Notes under the pieces: model-generated
Told to the model about the DNA's origin: nothing
What the model saw: the letters and a program-made list of their open reading frames with translations, nothing else
Database searches by the model: none
Shown here: piece after piece, positions 31,120 to 39,738 of the stretch
How the letters are laid out: the number at the start of each line of letters is the position of its first letter
How positions within the stretch are numbered: position 1 is the stretch's first letter
NCBI GenBank assembly: GCA_902463265.1
Contig: CABQEV010000005.1
Location: forward strand, 62,001-126,000
Length of the DNA: 64,000 nt
Direction of reading: 5' to 3'
From: UMGS1889 sp900556055
GTDB lineage: Bacteria; Bacillota; Clostridia; Oscillospirales; Ruminococcaceae
Made by a program: the position numbers and the translations under genes

Positions 31120-31804
31120 CTGTTTTTTCCTCCATTGCAAGTATAGCCTCGGCTATGGCGAGATCTTCGGGAGTGGTTATTTTGATGTTTTTGTAGTCCG
31201 ATTTTGTCATGTTTATTTTTACTCCGACGGCTTCCGCAAGCTGGCAGTCGTCCGTGAAATCAAGTTCGTGTTCCTTTGCAAAATTAACGCCCTCGAAATA
31301 CGGCTTTTTCTTGAAGATCTGCGGTGTCTGCGTGATATAAAGCTTTGATCTGTCGGGTGTGTCAACAATAAGTCCGCCGCTTACGGTCTTGAGCGTATCC
31401 TTGACGGGAACGCCCAGAACTGCGCCGCCGAAGATAGATGCATCTTTCATGCAGCGTTCAATATTTGCGGGATCGGCGAGCGGACGTGCGCCGTCATGGA
31501 CTGCGATAAGATCTGTTTCACGGGAAATATGCGCAAGTGCATTTATGACGGATTCCTGACGTGTTTTTCCGCCTTCCGCACAGCACTTGAATTTCGTAAT
31601 TCCGTATTTATCGGCATATCCCGAAATGAGATCAAAATCCTCACGCTTTGCAGAAACGATTATCTCCGCAACGCTTTCGCATTTTTCGAGAAGTATCATG
31701 GAACGGGCGAGAACAGGTATGCCGCAGAGAAGTGCGGTCTGCTTGTTGATGCCGTTCATTCTTGATGCAGAGCCTGCGGCTGCGATTATAGCTGATGCTG
31801 TCAT
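31112..31804 (-). CDS. ispD: 2-C-methyl-D-erythritol 4-phosphate cytidylyltransferase
   Basis: Transfers CMP from CTP to methylerythritol phosphate in the MEP pathway. 230 residues. Nucleotide-binding N-terminus SAIIAAAGSASRMNGINKQ, where the glycine-rich loop has AGSASRM; GGKTRQESVINAL; VHDGARPL with the catalytic-site Asp and Arg; KDTLK and TPQIF; TDDCQLAEAVG. The ACA/AGS loop differs slightly from the usual AGxGxRM, with serine in the middle glycine position, but this is tolerated in family members. It sits between pheA (11-nt gap) and ispF (8-nt overlap) in one transcript. Confidence 0.93.
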   Translation of the reverse strand: MTASAIIAAAGSASRMNGINKQTALLCGIPVLARSMILLEKCESVAEIIVSAKREDFDLISGYADKYGITKFKCCAEGGKTRQESVINALAHISRETDLIAVHDGARPLADPANIERCMKDASIFGGAVLGVPVKDTLKTVSGGLIVDTPDRSKLYITQTPQIFKKKPYFEGVNFAKEHELDFTDDCQLAEAVGVKINMTKSDYKNIKITTPEDLAIAEAILAMEEKTDA

Positions 31805-31815
31805 AAGCCGCCTCC

Positions 31816-32931
31816 TTATATTATCTCATGGAAGTTTCCCATATAGCGGAAATACGAAAGCTCCTGCGATAGCTCGGAAATAGCTGCTGCCGCATTTATA
31901 TCTGTGCATTTTCCGTCGAAATCCATGAAAAACACAGCCTGAAAATCCTTGCCTGCCTCAACACGGCTCTCGATACGCTGGAGATTGAGCCCGTTGACGT
32001 AGAACTTTGTGAGCAGTCTGTACAGTGAACCCTTGACGTGCGGTATTTTCAGAGATACGGAAATCGTGTCCGCATCATCGGAAACAAAATGCTTTCTGGA
32101 AATGCAGATAAAGCGTGTTGTGTTGCGTCCTGCATTTGCAATGTCGGTACGGAGTATCGTCAGTCCGTTCATGCGTGCGCAGTCCTCGGAGCATATGCAG
32201 GCGATGTTTCCGCCGCTGTTTTTAACAAGCTCTGCGGAAAGTGCGGTATTTGCATATTCGTGTGTTTTCAGCTTGTTTTCACAGAGAAATTCGGAGCACT
32301 GATGAAGTGCCTGCTCATGCGAATATACCTCGGATATTTCCGAAAGCGCCATGTCATGCGCAGCAGCAAGACAATGCGTGATATTTACGCGGATAGCTGA
32401 GGTTATGTAAAAATTATACTTGCTGAGCAGCTCGTATGTTTCATCGACTGTGCCTGCTGTGGAGTTCTGGATAGGCAGTATTCCGAAATCTGTTTCGCCG
32501 CTTTCAACGGCATTGCATACCTCGGAAAATTCACGGTAAAACCTTATTTCCTGTGTGGGGAAAAGTCTGCGGCACGCTTTTTCGGAGTATGATCCGCTTG
32601 TTCCCGGAACGGCAATGAGCCTTGCAGTTTCAGGGGTGAACTTTTCCGGTTCGGGATGTGCTGCGGATTTGCACAGCTCCTTTTCCTGGAGACACTTGCT
32701 GATGTCCATGATAGTCGCAAAAAGTGCCTCAGAACCGTTTTCTATGCCTTCGGGCGACATATCTCTGATTCGCTCTATTACCTGGGCTTCACGTCCTCCC
32801 TGCATAACGGGCAGATTATTTTCCTTCTTATAATCGGCGACCTGCCTGCAAATGTCCATTCTTCTGAGAAACAGGCGCAGTATGTCGCCGTCGATATTAT
32901 CAATTTCATTCCTGAGATCGGTCAAATCCAT
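31816..32931 (-). CDS. pheA: Bifunctional chorismate mutase / prephenate dehydratase (P-protein)
   Basis: Makes phenylpyruvate from chorismate for phenylalanine synthesis. 371 residues in three parts: an AroQ-type chorismate mutase (1-85, LTDLRNEIDNIDGDILRLFLRRMDI...K..N), a prephenate dehydratase domain (about 107-280, IPIQNSTAGTVDETYELL and NTTRFICISR with the catalytic Thr), and a C-terminal ACT domain with the LQRIESRV motif that binds Phe for feedback inhibition. The first dehydratase motif reads VPGTSGSYSEKA rather than GPxGSFS, a mild deviation. First gene of the pheA-ispD-ispF unit, with a strong promoter. Confidence 0.93.
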   Translation of the reverse strand: MDLTDLRNEIDNIDGDILRLFLRRMDICRQVADYKKENNLPVMQGGREAQVIERIRDMSPEGIENGSEALFATIMDISKCLQEKELCKSAAHPEPEKFTPETARLIAVPGTSGSYSEKACRRLFPTQEIRFYREFSEVCNAVESGETDFGILPIQNSTAGTVDETYELLSKYNFYITSAIRVNITHCLAAAHDMALSEISEVYSHEQALHQCSEFLCENKLKTHEYANTALSAELVKNSGGNIACICSEDCARMNGLTILRTDIANAGRNTTRFICISRKHFVSDDADTISVSLKIPHVKGSLYRLLTKFYVNGLNLQRIESRVEAGKDFQAVFFMDFDGKCTDINAAAAISELSQELSYFRYMGNFHEII

Positions 32932-32966
32932 TATAAAAATCCATGCCTTTCGCTTAAACTATAATC

Positions 32967-32995
32967 ATTATAGCGAATTTCTTTTCAGATTACAA
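32967..32995 (-). promoter_or_regulatory. Promoter of pheA-ispD-ispF
   Basis: On the minus strand TTGTAA (32990-32995), 17-bp spacer, TATAAT (32967-32972). It is divergent from the ruvC promoter. Confidence 0.75.
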
Positions 32996-33033
32996 GGACT
33001 TTTTATAAATTTCACTAACTTTAAATAAAAATC

Positions 33034-33062
33034 TTGCTTAATTTGTTGGTTTGTGATATAAT
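33034..33062 (+). promoter_or_regulatory. Promoter of the ruvC-led gene run
   Basis: TTGCTT (33034-33039), 17-bp spacer, TATAAT (33057-33062), 38 bp before ruvC. Confidence 0.7.
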
Positions 33063-33099
33063 AAATTATCTGAGGAAATGTTTGTATGTGAGGTAGAAA

Positions 33100-33600
33100 A
33101 TGAGGATTCTCGGAATAGATCCGGGCTATGCGATAGTTGGCTTCGGAGTGCTTGATTATGACGGTTACAAGTTCCGTCCTGCTGCTTTCGGTGCTGTTAC
33201 GACTGAGGCGGGAGTTAAGTTTGAGCTTCGTCTTAATGACATTTACACGGATATATGCTCCGTTCTCGATAAGTATCAGCCTGAGTGCATGGCGATTGAA
33301 AAGCTCTTTTTCAATACGAACCAGAAAACGGGTATAGACGTTGCACAGGCAAGAGGAGTTACAGTGCTTGCGGCATCACAGAGAGGGATTCCCGTGTTTG
33401 AATATACGCCGCTTCAGGTAAAGCAGTCGGTCGTTGGCTACGGGCGTGCGGAAAAGCCGCAGGTCATGGAGATGACAAGGCAGATACTTGGTCTTGCCAC
33501 AGTCCCTAAGCCCGATGATACTGCCGATGCGCTGGCGATCGCAATATGCCATGGACATTCGGCGGCGAGCGTAAAATATAGGATCTCCGAAAAGATCTGA
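33100..33600 (+). CDS. ruvC: Crossover junction endodeoxyribonuclease RuvC
   Basis: The Holliday-junction resolvase, RNase H fold, acting as a dimer with RuvAB. 166 residues. The four catalytic acids are in recognisable motifs: GIDPG (Asp7), AIEKLFF (Glu), and DDTADALAIA (two Asp). GYGRAEKPQV is the usual DNA-contact segment. Start ATG at 33100 after GAGGTAGAAA. First in a long plus-strand run, 13 bases before ruvA. Having all three ruv genes in one cluster is normal for clostridia. Confidence 0.95.
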   Translation: MRILGIDPGYAIVGFGVLDYDGYKFRPAAFGAVTTEAGVKFELRLNDIYTDICSVLDKYQPECMAIEKLFFNTNQKTGIDVAQARGVTVLAASQRGIPVFEYTPLQVKQSVVGYGRAEKPQVMEMTRQILGLATVPKPDDTADALAIAICHGHSAASVKYRISEKI

Positions 33601-33613
33601 TGGAGGGATTTCG

Positions 33614-34222
33614 ATGATATACAGCGTTAAGGGCGAGGTAGTTCATACAGAGGCAAATCTCGCAGTTATAGAGTGCGGCGGTGTCGGATATGCCTGCCGT
33701 ACCACATTTACAACGCTTTCAAAGCTGAAGGGAATAGGCTCTCAGGCAAAGCTTTATACATACCTGAATGTTTCACAGGACGATGTGAGTCTTTTCGGCT
33801 TTTACGATCAGCAGGAGCTGAAATGCTTCAGGATGCTGCTTACTGTATCGGGTGTCGGACCGAAGGCGGCGCTGTCCGTTTTATCGGATATTCCACCGGA
33901 GAAATTTGCCCTGACAGTCGCAACGGGCGATTACAAGGCGATAACAAAGGCAAAGGGCATAGGTGCAAAAACGGCGCAGAGGATCGTACTCGAACTGAAA
34001 GACAAGATCGCGAAGGAACAGCTTTCCGATGCGTCCTCCGTTGATTTTGCGGCTGTTTCGGAGGCAGTTTCGGGCGGTGCGACTGGTGAGGCCATCGCAG
34101 CACTTGTTGTTCTCGGATATTCTCAGGCTGAGGCGGCAACAGTCATCTCCGGACTTGACAGCTCGCTTTCTACCGAAGAACTCATCAAACAGGCACTCAA
34201 AAAGATCGGCATGAAAATGTAA
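33614..34222 (+). CDS. ruvA: Holliday junction branch migration protein RuvA
   Basis: The tetrameric junction-binding subunit that positions the RuvB motor. 202 residues in three domains: an OB fold (1-65, MIYSVKGEVVHTEANLAVIECGGVGY), tandem helix-hairpin-helix motifs (ISGVGPKAALSVLS and KGIGAKTAQRIVLELKDK), and a small C-terminal RuvB-contact domain (about 155-202, EAIAALVVLGYSQAEA). GGAGGGATTTC precedes the ATG. Coupled closely to ruvC; the next gene is not ruvB but a phosphodiesterase-superfamily gene. Confidence 0.95.
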   Translation: MIYSVKGEVVHTEANLAVIECGGVGYACRTTFTTLSKLKGIGSQAKLYTYLNVSQDDVSLFGFYDQQELKCFRMLLTVSGVGPKAALSVLSDIPPEKFALTVATGDYKAITKAKGIGAKTAQRIVLELKDKIAKEQLSDASSVDFAAVSEAVSGGATGEAIAALVVLGYSQAEAATVISGLDSSLSTEELIKQALKKIGMKM

Positions 34223-34234
34223 GGAGGCGGCATG

Positions 34235-35434
34235 ATGCTTGTTTATCCTAATTATGATAAATGCATACTGAATGTTGTGTCCTCGGTAAGACAGTATTAC
34301 CGCACGCCTGTGGAGTACAAGACACTGCCGTATCTCGACAAGGAGCTTGAAAAGCGGTATAAGAACGTCGTTATGATAATTCTTGACGGAATGGGTGCGG
34401 ATGTCGTAACAAGAACGCTTCCTAGGGACAGCTTTCTCAGAAAAAATATGTCCCAGAAGATAACGACTGTTTATCCCAGCACGACAGTTTCTGCGATGAC
34501 TTCCTATTACACGGGCGTGTCGCCGAACGAGCATGCGTGGCTCGGCTGGTCGCTCTTTTTCAAGGAATTCTGCCGATGCATCGATGTGTTCAAAAACTGC
34601 GACAGCTTCACAAAGCAGCCGATGACTCAGCCGAATATAGGCGGTTTTGTTATGCCGTATGAGAATATATTCAAGGATATTGCAGTTTCAAAGAGAATGG
34701 CGGTTCAGCCGTTCACGGTCATGCCCAGAGGGATAAGCTTCCCCGAAACGGGAAATATCCATAAGCAGGCGGACAGCTTTGAGGATATCTGCTCGCTTGT
34801 AAAAAAAATATGCGCTACCGATCAGAACACTTTTACATTCGCATACTGGGACGATCCCGATGATGTTATCCACAAATTCGGCGTTGCGGCTCAGGAAACA
34901 AAGAATGTCATGAGCGTTATAAACGACTGTATTGAGGAGCTTTGCGATACGCTGACCGATACGCTTTTCATAATTTCCGCCGATCACGGAATGATAGATA
35001 TTGACGAGGAAGTGTTTATAAACGAGATCCCCGAGCTGGACAGATGCCTTATCATGCCGCCTTCGATGGAGGGCAGGGCAGCTGCGTTTTTCGTCAAAAC
35101 AGACATGAGCGAGGAATTCTGCTGGCAGTTCAACAGGCTGCTCGGCAAGGATTTCAAGCTGATGTCCGCCGAAGAGTTCCTTTCAAAGGAGATACTCGGC
35201 TCGGGAAGGACGCACCCCAAGACAGCTGATTTTATAGGGGATTTCATTGCCTGCGGAATAGGAAAGAAGGCTATCCGATACAGGACGCTGAATTCCCGTC
35301 CGAAGCCGCGTCAGGCGGCAGCTCACGCAGGCCTTACGGATGAAGAGATGACTGTTCCGCTTATATGTGTAGGAACTGAAATAACCGCAGGTAACGAGGC
35401 GAAAGCCGACTATCTTGACATGATTCTTGGATAA
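34235..35434 (+). CDS. Alkaline phosphatase-superfamily protein (nucleotide pyrophosphatase/phosphodiesterase-like)
   Basis: About 399 residues, with no signal peptide or membrane helix, so cytoplasmic. The superfamily metal and nucleophile sites are visible: VVMIILDGMGADV (metal Asp), TTVYPSTTVSAMTSYYTG (candidate Thr nucleophile), AYWDDPDDVIHKFG (metal Asp/His), FIISADHGM (Asp-His pair) and AAAHAGLTDEEMTVPLI (last His). This is the phosphodiesterase/NPP type (PF01663-like). The substrate is unknown; nucleotide or phosphonate esters are typical. Two adjacent ATGs exist; the second (34235) has better spacing to AGGAGG. It lies between ruvA and ruvB in what looks like one transcript, an unusual place. 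Confidence 0.8.
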   Translation: MLVYPNYDKCILNVVSSVRQYYRTPVEYKTLPYLDKELEKRYKNVVMIILDGMGADVVTRTLPRDSFLRKNMSQKITTVYPSTTVSAMTSYYTGVSPNEHAWLGWSLFFKEFCRCIDVFKNCDSFTKQPMTQPNIGGFVMPYENIFKDIAVSKRMAVQPFTVMPRGISFPETGNIHKQADSFEDICSLVKKICATDQNTFTFAYWDDPDDVIHKFGVAAQETKNVMSVINDCIEELCDTLTDTLFIISADHGMIDIDEEVFINEIPELDRCLIMPPSMEGRAAAFFVKTDMSEEFCWQFNRLLGKDFKLMSAEEFLSKEILGSGRTHPKTADFIGDFIACGIGKKAIRYRTLNSRPKPRQAAAHAGLTDEEMTVPLICVGTEITAGNEAKADYLDMILG

Positions 35435-35451
35435 AAAGGATTGATATATCA

Positions 35452-36516
35452 GTGCTTGAAACTAATGAAATGGAATTTGAGGACAGCAGAATGGTGTCTC
35501 CCGAAGCTGCCCCCGAAGATAACGACCTTGATTTTTCACTTCGTCCGAAAACTCTTGCCGAGTATATAGGTCAGGATAAGGTCAAGGAAAATATGGCAGT
35601 GTTCATAAAGGCGGCAAAGGGCAGAGGCGAGCCGCTTGATCATGTTCTGCTTTATGGCCCTCCGGGACTCGGAAAGACAACGCTTTCTGCGATAATTGCC
35701 CATGAGATGGGCGTAAATATCAGAGTGACATCGGGTCCTGCTATTGAAAAACCGGGTGACCTTGCGGCTCTGCTCACAAATCTTTCGGACAATGATGTGC
35801 TTTTTATTGATGAGATACATCGCCTTTCACGCTCGATTGAGGAGGTCCTTTATCCGGCGATGGAGGATTATGTGCTTGATATAATCGTCGGAAAAGGCCC
35901 GTCGGCACGTTCGCTGAGAATAGATATCCCGAAGTTCACGCTTATCGGTGCGACTACGAGAGCAGGTCAGCTGACTGCACCTCTCAGAGACAGATTTGGT
36001 GTCGTTCAGAGACTTGAGCTTTATAATCAGGAACAGCTGTGCGACATAATAATGCGTTCGGCTGTTATACTTGGCATCGCCTGCGACAAGAGCGGTGCTA
36101 TGGAGCTTGCAAAGCGTTCAAGAGGAACGCCGAGAATCGCAAACCGCCTGCTGAAGCGTGTGCGTGATTTTGCGGAGGTAATGGGCGACGGACGCATCAC
36201 TGCGGATATCGCGGCGATAGCGCTTGACCGCCTTGAAATAGACAGCTTAGGACTTGACAGCCTTGACAAGCGCATGCTCGAAATGATGATAAAGGGCTAT
36301 GCAGGAGGTCCCGTTGGACTTGACACGCTGGCATCTGCGATAGGCGAGGAATCAGTCACGCTGGAAGATGTCTGCGAGCCGTACCTCATGCAGCTCGGAT
36401 TTATCGCAAGAACTCCGAGGGGACGCTGTGCCACGGCACTTGCATATAAGCATATGGGCTATGAATATACTCAGACGGCTGATGCCAAAAACGGTCAGCA
36501 GAGTTTTTTTGAATAA
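35452..36516 (+). CDS. ruvB: Holliday junction branch migration ATPase RuvB
   Basis: The hexameric AAA+ motor of branch migration. 354 residues. It begins with a ~25-residue acidic leader, then LRPKTLAEYIGQDKVKENM, Walker A GPPGLGKTT, Walker B LFIDEIHRL, sensor 1 ATTRAG, sensor 2/arginine region TPRIANRLLKRVRDFAEV, and the C-terminal winged helix (GGPVGLDTLASAIGEE...GFIARTPRGR). Translation appears to start at a GTG (35452). The nearest Shine-Dalgarno (AAGGA) is about 11 bases upstream, so initiation may be weak. Separated from ruvA by the phosphodiesterase-like gene. Confidence 0.95.
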   Translation: MLETNEMEFEDSRMVSPEAAPEDNDLDFSLRPKTLAEYIGQDKVKENMAVFIKAAKGRGEPLDHVLLYGPPGLGKTTLSAIIAHEMGVNIRVTSGPAIEKPGDLAALLTNLSDNDVLFIDEIHRLSRSIEEVLYPAMEDYVLDIIVGKGPSARSLRIDIPKFTLIGATTRAGQLTAPLRDRFGVVQRLELYNQEQLCDIIMRSAVILGIACDKSGAMELAKRSRGTPRIANRLLKRVRDFAEVMGDGRITADIAAIALDRLEIDSLGLDSLDKRMLEMMIKGYAGGPVGLDTLASAIGEESVTLEDVCEPYLMQLGFIARTPRGRCATALAYKHMGYEYTQTADAKNGQQSFFE

Positions 36517-36539
36517 ATATCGAAGGAGAAAATCATACA

Positions 36540-37895
36540 ATGGGCAGATTATTCGGAACAGACGGTGCAAGGGGAGTTGCCGTAACGGAACTCACCTGCG
36601 AGACTGCTATGCAGATAGGACGTGCAGCTGCACTGGTACTTACTGAGAAAACAAAGCACAAGCCTAAGATAATTATAGGAAAGGATACAAGAATTTCATC
36701 GGATATTCTTGAAGCGGCTCTTGCGGCTGGAATATGCTCGATAGGTGCTGATGCGGTTCTTCTCGGAGTTGTTCCGACACCTGCGGTCGCTTTCCTCGTC
36801 GAGAAATACGAGGCTGATGCGGGCGTTATGATATCCGCATCGCACAACAGCGTGGAATTCAACGGCATCAAGCTTTTTGACCATACAGGATATAAGCTTT
36901 CCGATGAAACGGAAGAAGCTATTGAAGCACTTATACTCGATCATCCCGAGAATATAAAGCTTGCCGAAGGCACGGAGGTCGGCAGGATATCCCGCGCAAA
37001 AGACGCTGACTGGGACTATATCCGCCATATAATCAAGACGATAGACGGAAATCTGTCAGGCGTGCGTGTTGCGATTGACTGCGCAAACGGCTCTGCATCT
37101 GTGACTGCGGAAAGAATTTTCAGAGGTCTCGGAGCAAATGTCATGATGATAAATGCATCGCCCGACGGAACAAATATCAACGACAAGTGCGGCTCTACAT
37201 ATCTTGATGCTATCTCGACATTCGTTCGTGAAAACAAGTGTCATCTCGGTGTTGCATTTGACGGAGATGCTGACAGATGTCTTGCGGTAGATGAAAACGG
37301 CGAGGTCGTTGACGGCGATAAGCTTATAGCTATATTCTCGAAATATATGAAGGAAAACGGAAAGCTGAAGCGTGACACCGCTGTTGTTACAGTTATGACA
37401 AACCTCGGATTTACGCACTTTGCAAAGCAGAACGGCATCAACACTCTGACCACAAAGGTAGGCGACCGCTATATCCTCGAGCAGATGCTGCTGAATGATT
37501 ATTCGCTGGGCGGCGAGCAGTCGGGACATATAATATTCAAGGAATTTGCCAAAACGGGCGACGGCGAGCTGACGGCTGTTCAGCTCATGAATATCCTGAA
37601 GCTCTCGGATATGAAGATGTCCGCACTTGCATCTGTTATGGAGAGATATCCGCAGGTAATGATAAATGTAAAGATCGCTCCAAAGTGGAAGGAAAACTGG
37701 AAAAATGTTGACGAGATCGAGGGAATAATCGACCTTTATCAGAAAAAACTCGGTTCGACCGGAAGAATACTTGTCCGTGAGAGCGGAACTGAGCCGCTTG
37801 TAAGGGTAATGGTCGAGGGAAAACGCTTTGACCTTATAAATGACATCGCAGTGAAGATCTCCGACAAGATAAAGGAATGCTGCCCGTCTGATTAA
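36540..37895 (+). CDS. glmM: Phosphoglucosamine mutase
   Basis: Converts glucosamine-6-phosphate to glucosamine-1-phosphate for UDP-GlcNAc and thus peptidoglycan. 451 residues. Motifs: MGRLFGTDGARGVA at the N-terminus, ISASHNSVEFNGIK with the phosphorylated serine (about residue 102), the metal loop VAFDGDADRC, the sugar-binding GGEQSGHIIF and the phosphate-binding RESGTEPLVRVMVEG. GAAGGAG precedes the ATG. The GlmM type is distinguished from phosphoglucomutase by length and by GEQSGHI. 23 bases after ruvB. Confidence 0.95.
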   Translation: MGRLFGTDGARGVAVTELTCETAMQIGRAAALVLTEKTKHKPKIIIGKDTRISSDILEAALAAGICSIGADAVLLGVVPTPAVAFLVEKYEADAGVMISASHNSVEFNGIKLFDHTGYKLSDETEEAIEALILDHPENIKLAEGTEVGRISRAKDADWDYIRHIIKTIDGNLSGVRVAIDCANGSASVTAERIFRGLGANVMMINASPDGTNINDKCGSTYLDAISTFVRENKCHLGVAFDGDADRCLAVDENGEVVDGDKLIAIFSKYMKENGKLKRDTAVVTVMTNLGFTHFAKQNGINTLTTKVGDRYILEQMLLNDYSLGGEQSGHIIFKEFAKTGDGELTAVQLMNILKLSDMKMSALASVMERYPQVMINVKIAPKWKENWKNVDEIEGIIDLYQKKLGSTGRILVRESGTEPLVRVMVEGKRFDLINDIAVKISDKIKECCPSD

Positions 37896-37916
37896 TTATA
37901 GAAAAGGAACGTTAAA

Positions 37917-38810
37917 ATGAGAACAGCCGATAAATGGAAGGATTACCGACTGGTGGACTGCACCTGCTCGGAAAAGCTTGAGGTATGGAAGGATATTTCG
38001 CTTATCCGCCCCGATCCTCAGATAATATGGAAAACGCCGAAAAAGTCCGATTTATGGGACAAAGCGCACGCACATTATATACGTTCGTCGAGCGGCGGAG
38101 GCGCATGGGAATACAACAGAAAGATCCCCGAGTCATGGCAGATAAAATATGACGATCTCACGTTCAATATCCGTCCGACAGGGTTCAAGCATACTGGATT
38201 GTTCCCCGAACAGGCGGTAAACTGGGATCTTATGAGAAAGATCATAGAGAATTCCTGCCGTCCCGTGAATGTGCTTAATCTGTTCGCATATACGGGCGGC
38301 GCAACGCTTGCTTGTGCGGCGGCTGGCGCTTCTGTCTGTCATGTCGATGCATCAAAGGGAATGGTGCAGTGGGCGAGGGACAATGCAGCGTCCTCGGGAC
38401 TTGCTGACCGCCCTGTACGCTGGATAGTAGATGACTGCGAGAAATTCGTTCGCCGTGAGATAAAGCGCGGAAGAAAGTATGATGCGGTCATCATGGATCC
38501 GCCGTCATACGGCAGAGGACCTAATCAGGAGGTCTGGAAGCTTGAGGACTGCATTTACGATCTTGTTTCGGTATGTACCGAGGTGCTTTCGGACGATCCG
38601 CTGTTTTTCCTGCTGAACAGCTATACCACGGGACTTTCTCCCTCGGTAATGGCATATATCCTCGGCGGAACGGTCGGCGAAAAGTACAGCGGACGTGTTA
38701 CGGCTGATGAGATAGGTCTGCCTGTTGAAACAAGCGGATTTGTTCTGCCCTGCGGATCGACTGCGATATGGCTTTCCGATAAGGTGAAAAAAACCGATAT
38801 CCTGCTTTAA
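37917..38810 (+). CDS. Class I SAM-dependent methyltransferase (RlmI/RlmK-like)
   Basis: 297 residues. A Rossmann methyltransferase with the SAM motif LNLFAYTGGATLACAAAGASVCHVDASKGMV (about 120-150), an acidic-loop VDDCEKFVRRE and the catalytic-type motif VIMDPPSYGRGPNQEVW, as in the RlmI/RlmK 23S rRNA methyltransferase family. The PUA domain of RlmI is missing; instead a short N-terminal beta region (DYRLVDCTCSEKLEVW) is present. The target is therefore uncertain: rRNA most likely. It lies between glmM and the ECF transporter genes with 15-20 base gaps. Confidence 0.8.
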   Translation: MRTADKWKDYRLVDCTCSEKLEVWKDISLIRPDPQIIWKTPKKSDLWDKAHAHYIRSSSGGGAWEYNRKIPESWQIKYDDLTFNIRPTGFKHTGLFPEQAVNWDLMRKIIENSCRPVNVLNLFAYTGGATLACAAAGASVCHVDASKGMVQWARDNAASSGLADRPVRWIVDDCEKFVRREIKRGRKYDAVIMDPPSYGRGPNQEVWKLEDCIYDLVSVCTEVLSDDPLFFLLNSYTTGLSPSVMAYILGGTVGEKYSGRVTADEIGLPVETSGFVLPCGSTAIWLSDKVKKTDILL

Positions 38811-38825
38811 TAAAGGAGAGAAAAA

Positions 38826-39722
38826 ATGCCCGAAGATCTTATTACTGCGCAGAATGTGCGGTTTTCCTACGATTCAGAGTATGTGACCGATGAAAACGGT
38901 GAAACCAAGCCATCCGACAAGCCGCTGAAATATGTCCTTGACGGAGTGAGCCTGAATGTCAGAAAGGGCGAATTCCTTGCTGTTCTCGGACATAACGGCT
39001 CGGGAAAATCAACGATAGCCAAGCATTTCAATGCGATACTTCTTCCCGATGAAGGAAGCGTTTCCGTCGATGGGATAAACACTGCGAATTCCGCAAGGCT
39101 TTTCGACATCAGAAGCAAGGTCGGAATGGTATTCCAGAATCCCGATAATCAGATAGTTGCAACGATTGTCGAGGAGGACGTGGCTTTTGCACTTGAAAAC
39201 ATGGGCGTGCCTCAGGAGGAGATGCGCAGACGTGTTGACGATGCGCTGAAGGCTGTCAATATGTATGAATACAAGGATCATTCGCCGTCACAGCTTTCGG
39301 GCGGTCAGAAGCAGAGAGTTGCGATCGCAGGAATAATTGCAATGTGTCCCGAATGTATCGTGCTTGATGAACCGACAGCTATGCTTGATCCCCAGGGACG
39401 GCGTGAGGTCATTGAGACGGTAAAGAAGCTGAACCGTGAAAACGGCGTAACTATCGTGCTTATCACGCATTATATGGACGAGGCAGCAAAGGCTGACAGG
39501 ATCGTTGTGATGGACGAGGGAAAAATTATCCTGGAGGGCGTGCCGAAGGATATCTTTTCGCATACCGAAGAGATGAAGTCCATCGGGCTTGATGTTCCGC
39601 AGGTCACTGATCTCATGTATGAGCTTCGGAAAAGCGGAGTATCTCCCGATATCGCCGACACGCATATTATAACAGAAGATGAATGTGTTACAGCATTGAC
39701 CAAACTGCTTGGGAAAGCATAA
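38826..39722 (+). CDS. ecfA1: Energy-coupling factor transporter ATPase EcfA1
   Basis: One of the two ATPases of the group II ECF module that powers vitamin and metal uptake with exchangeable S components. 298 residues. Walker A LGHNGSGKSTIAKHFN, Q-loop FQNPDNQIVATIVEEDVAF, signature LSGGQKQRVAIAG, Walker B CIVLDEPTAMLDPQGR and switch His in VLITHYMDEAAKAD. The FQNPDNQ form is typical of EcfA1. A ~25-residue insertion (TDENGETKPSDKP) lengthens the first strand region. AGGAGAG precedes the ATG. A small membrane-protein gene separates it from ecfA2. Confidence 0.93.
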   Translation: MPEDLITAQNVRFSYDSEYVTDENGETKPSDKPLKYVLDGVSLNVRKGEFLAVLGHNGSGKSTIAKHFNAILLPDEGSVSVDGINTANSARLFDIRSKVGMVFQNPDNQIVATIVEEDVAFALENMGVPQEEMRRRVDDALKAVNMYEYKDHSPSQLSGGQKQRVAIAGIIAMCPECIVLDEPTAMLDPQGRREVIETVKKLNRENGVTIVLITHYMDEAAKADRIVVMDEGKIILEGVPKDIFSHTEEMKSIGLDVPQVTDLMYELRKSGVSPDIADTHIITEDECVTALTKLLGKA

Positions 39723-39738
39723 AAAAGGGGTTTTTACA

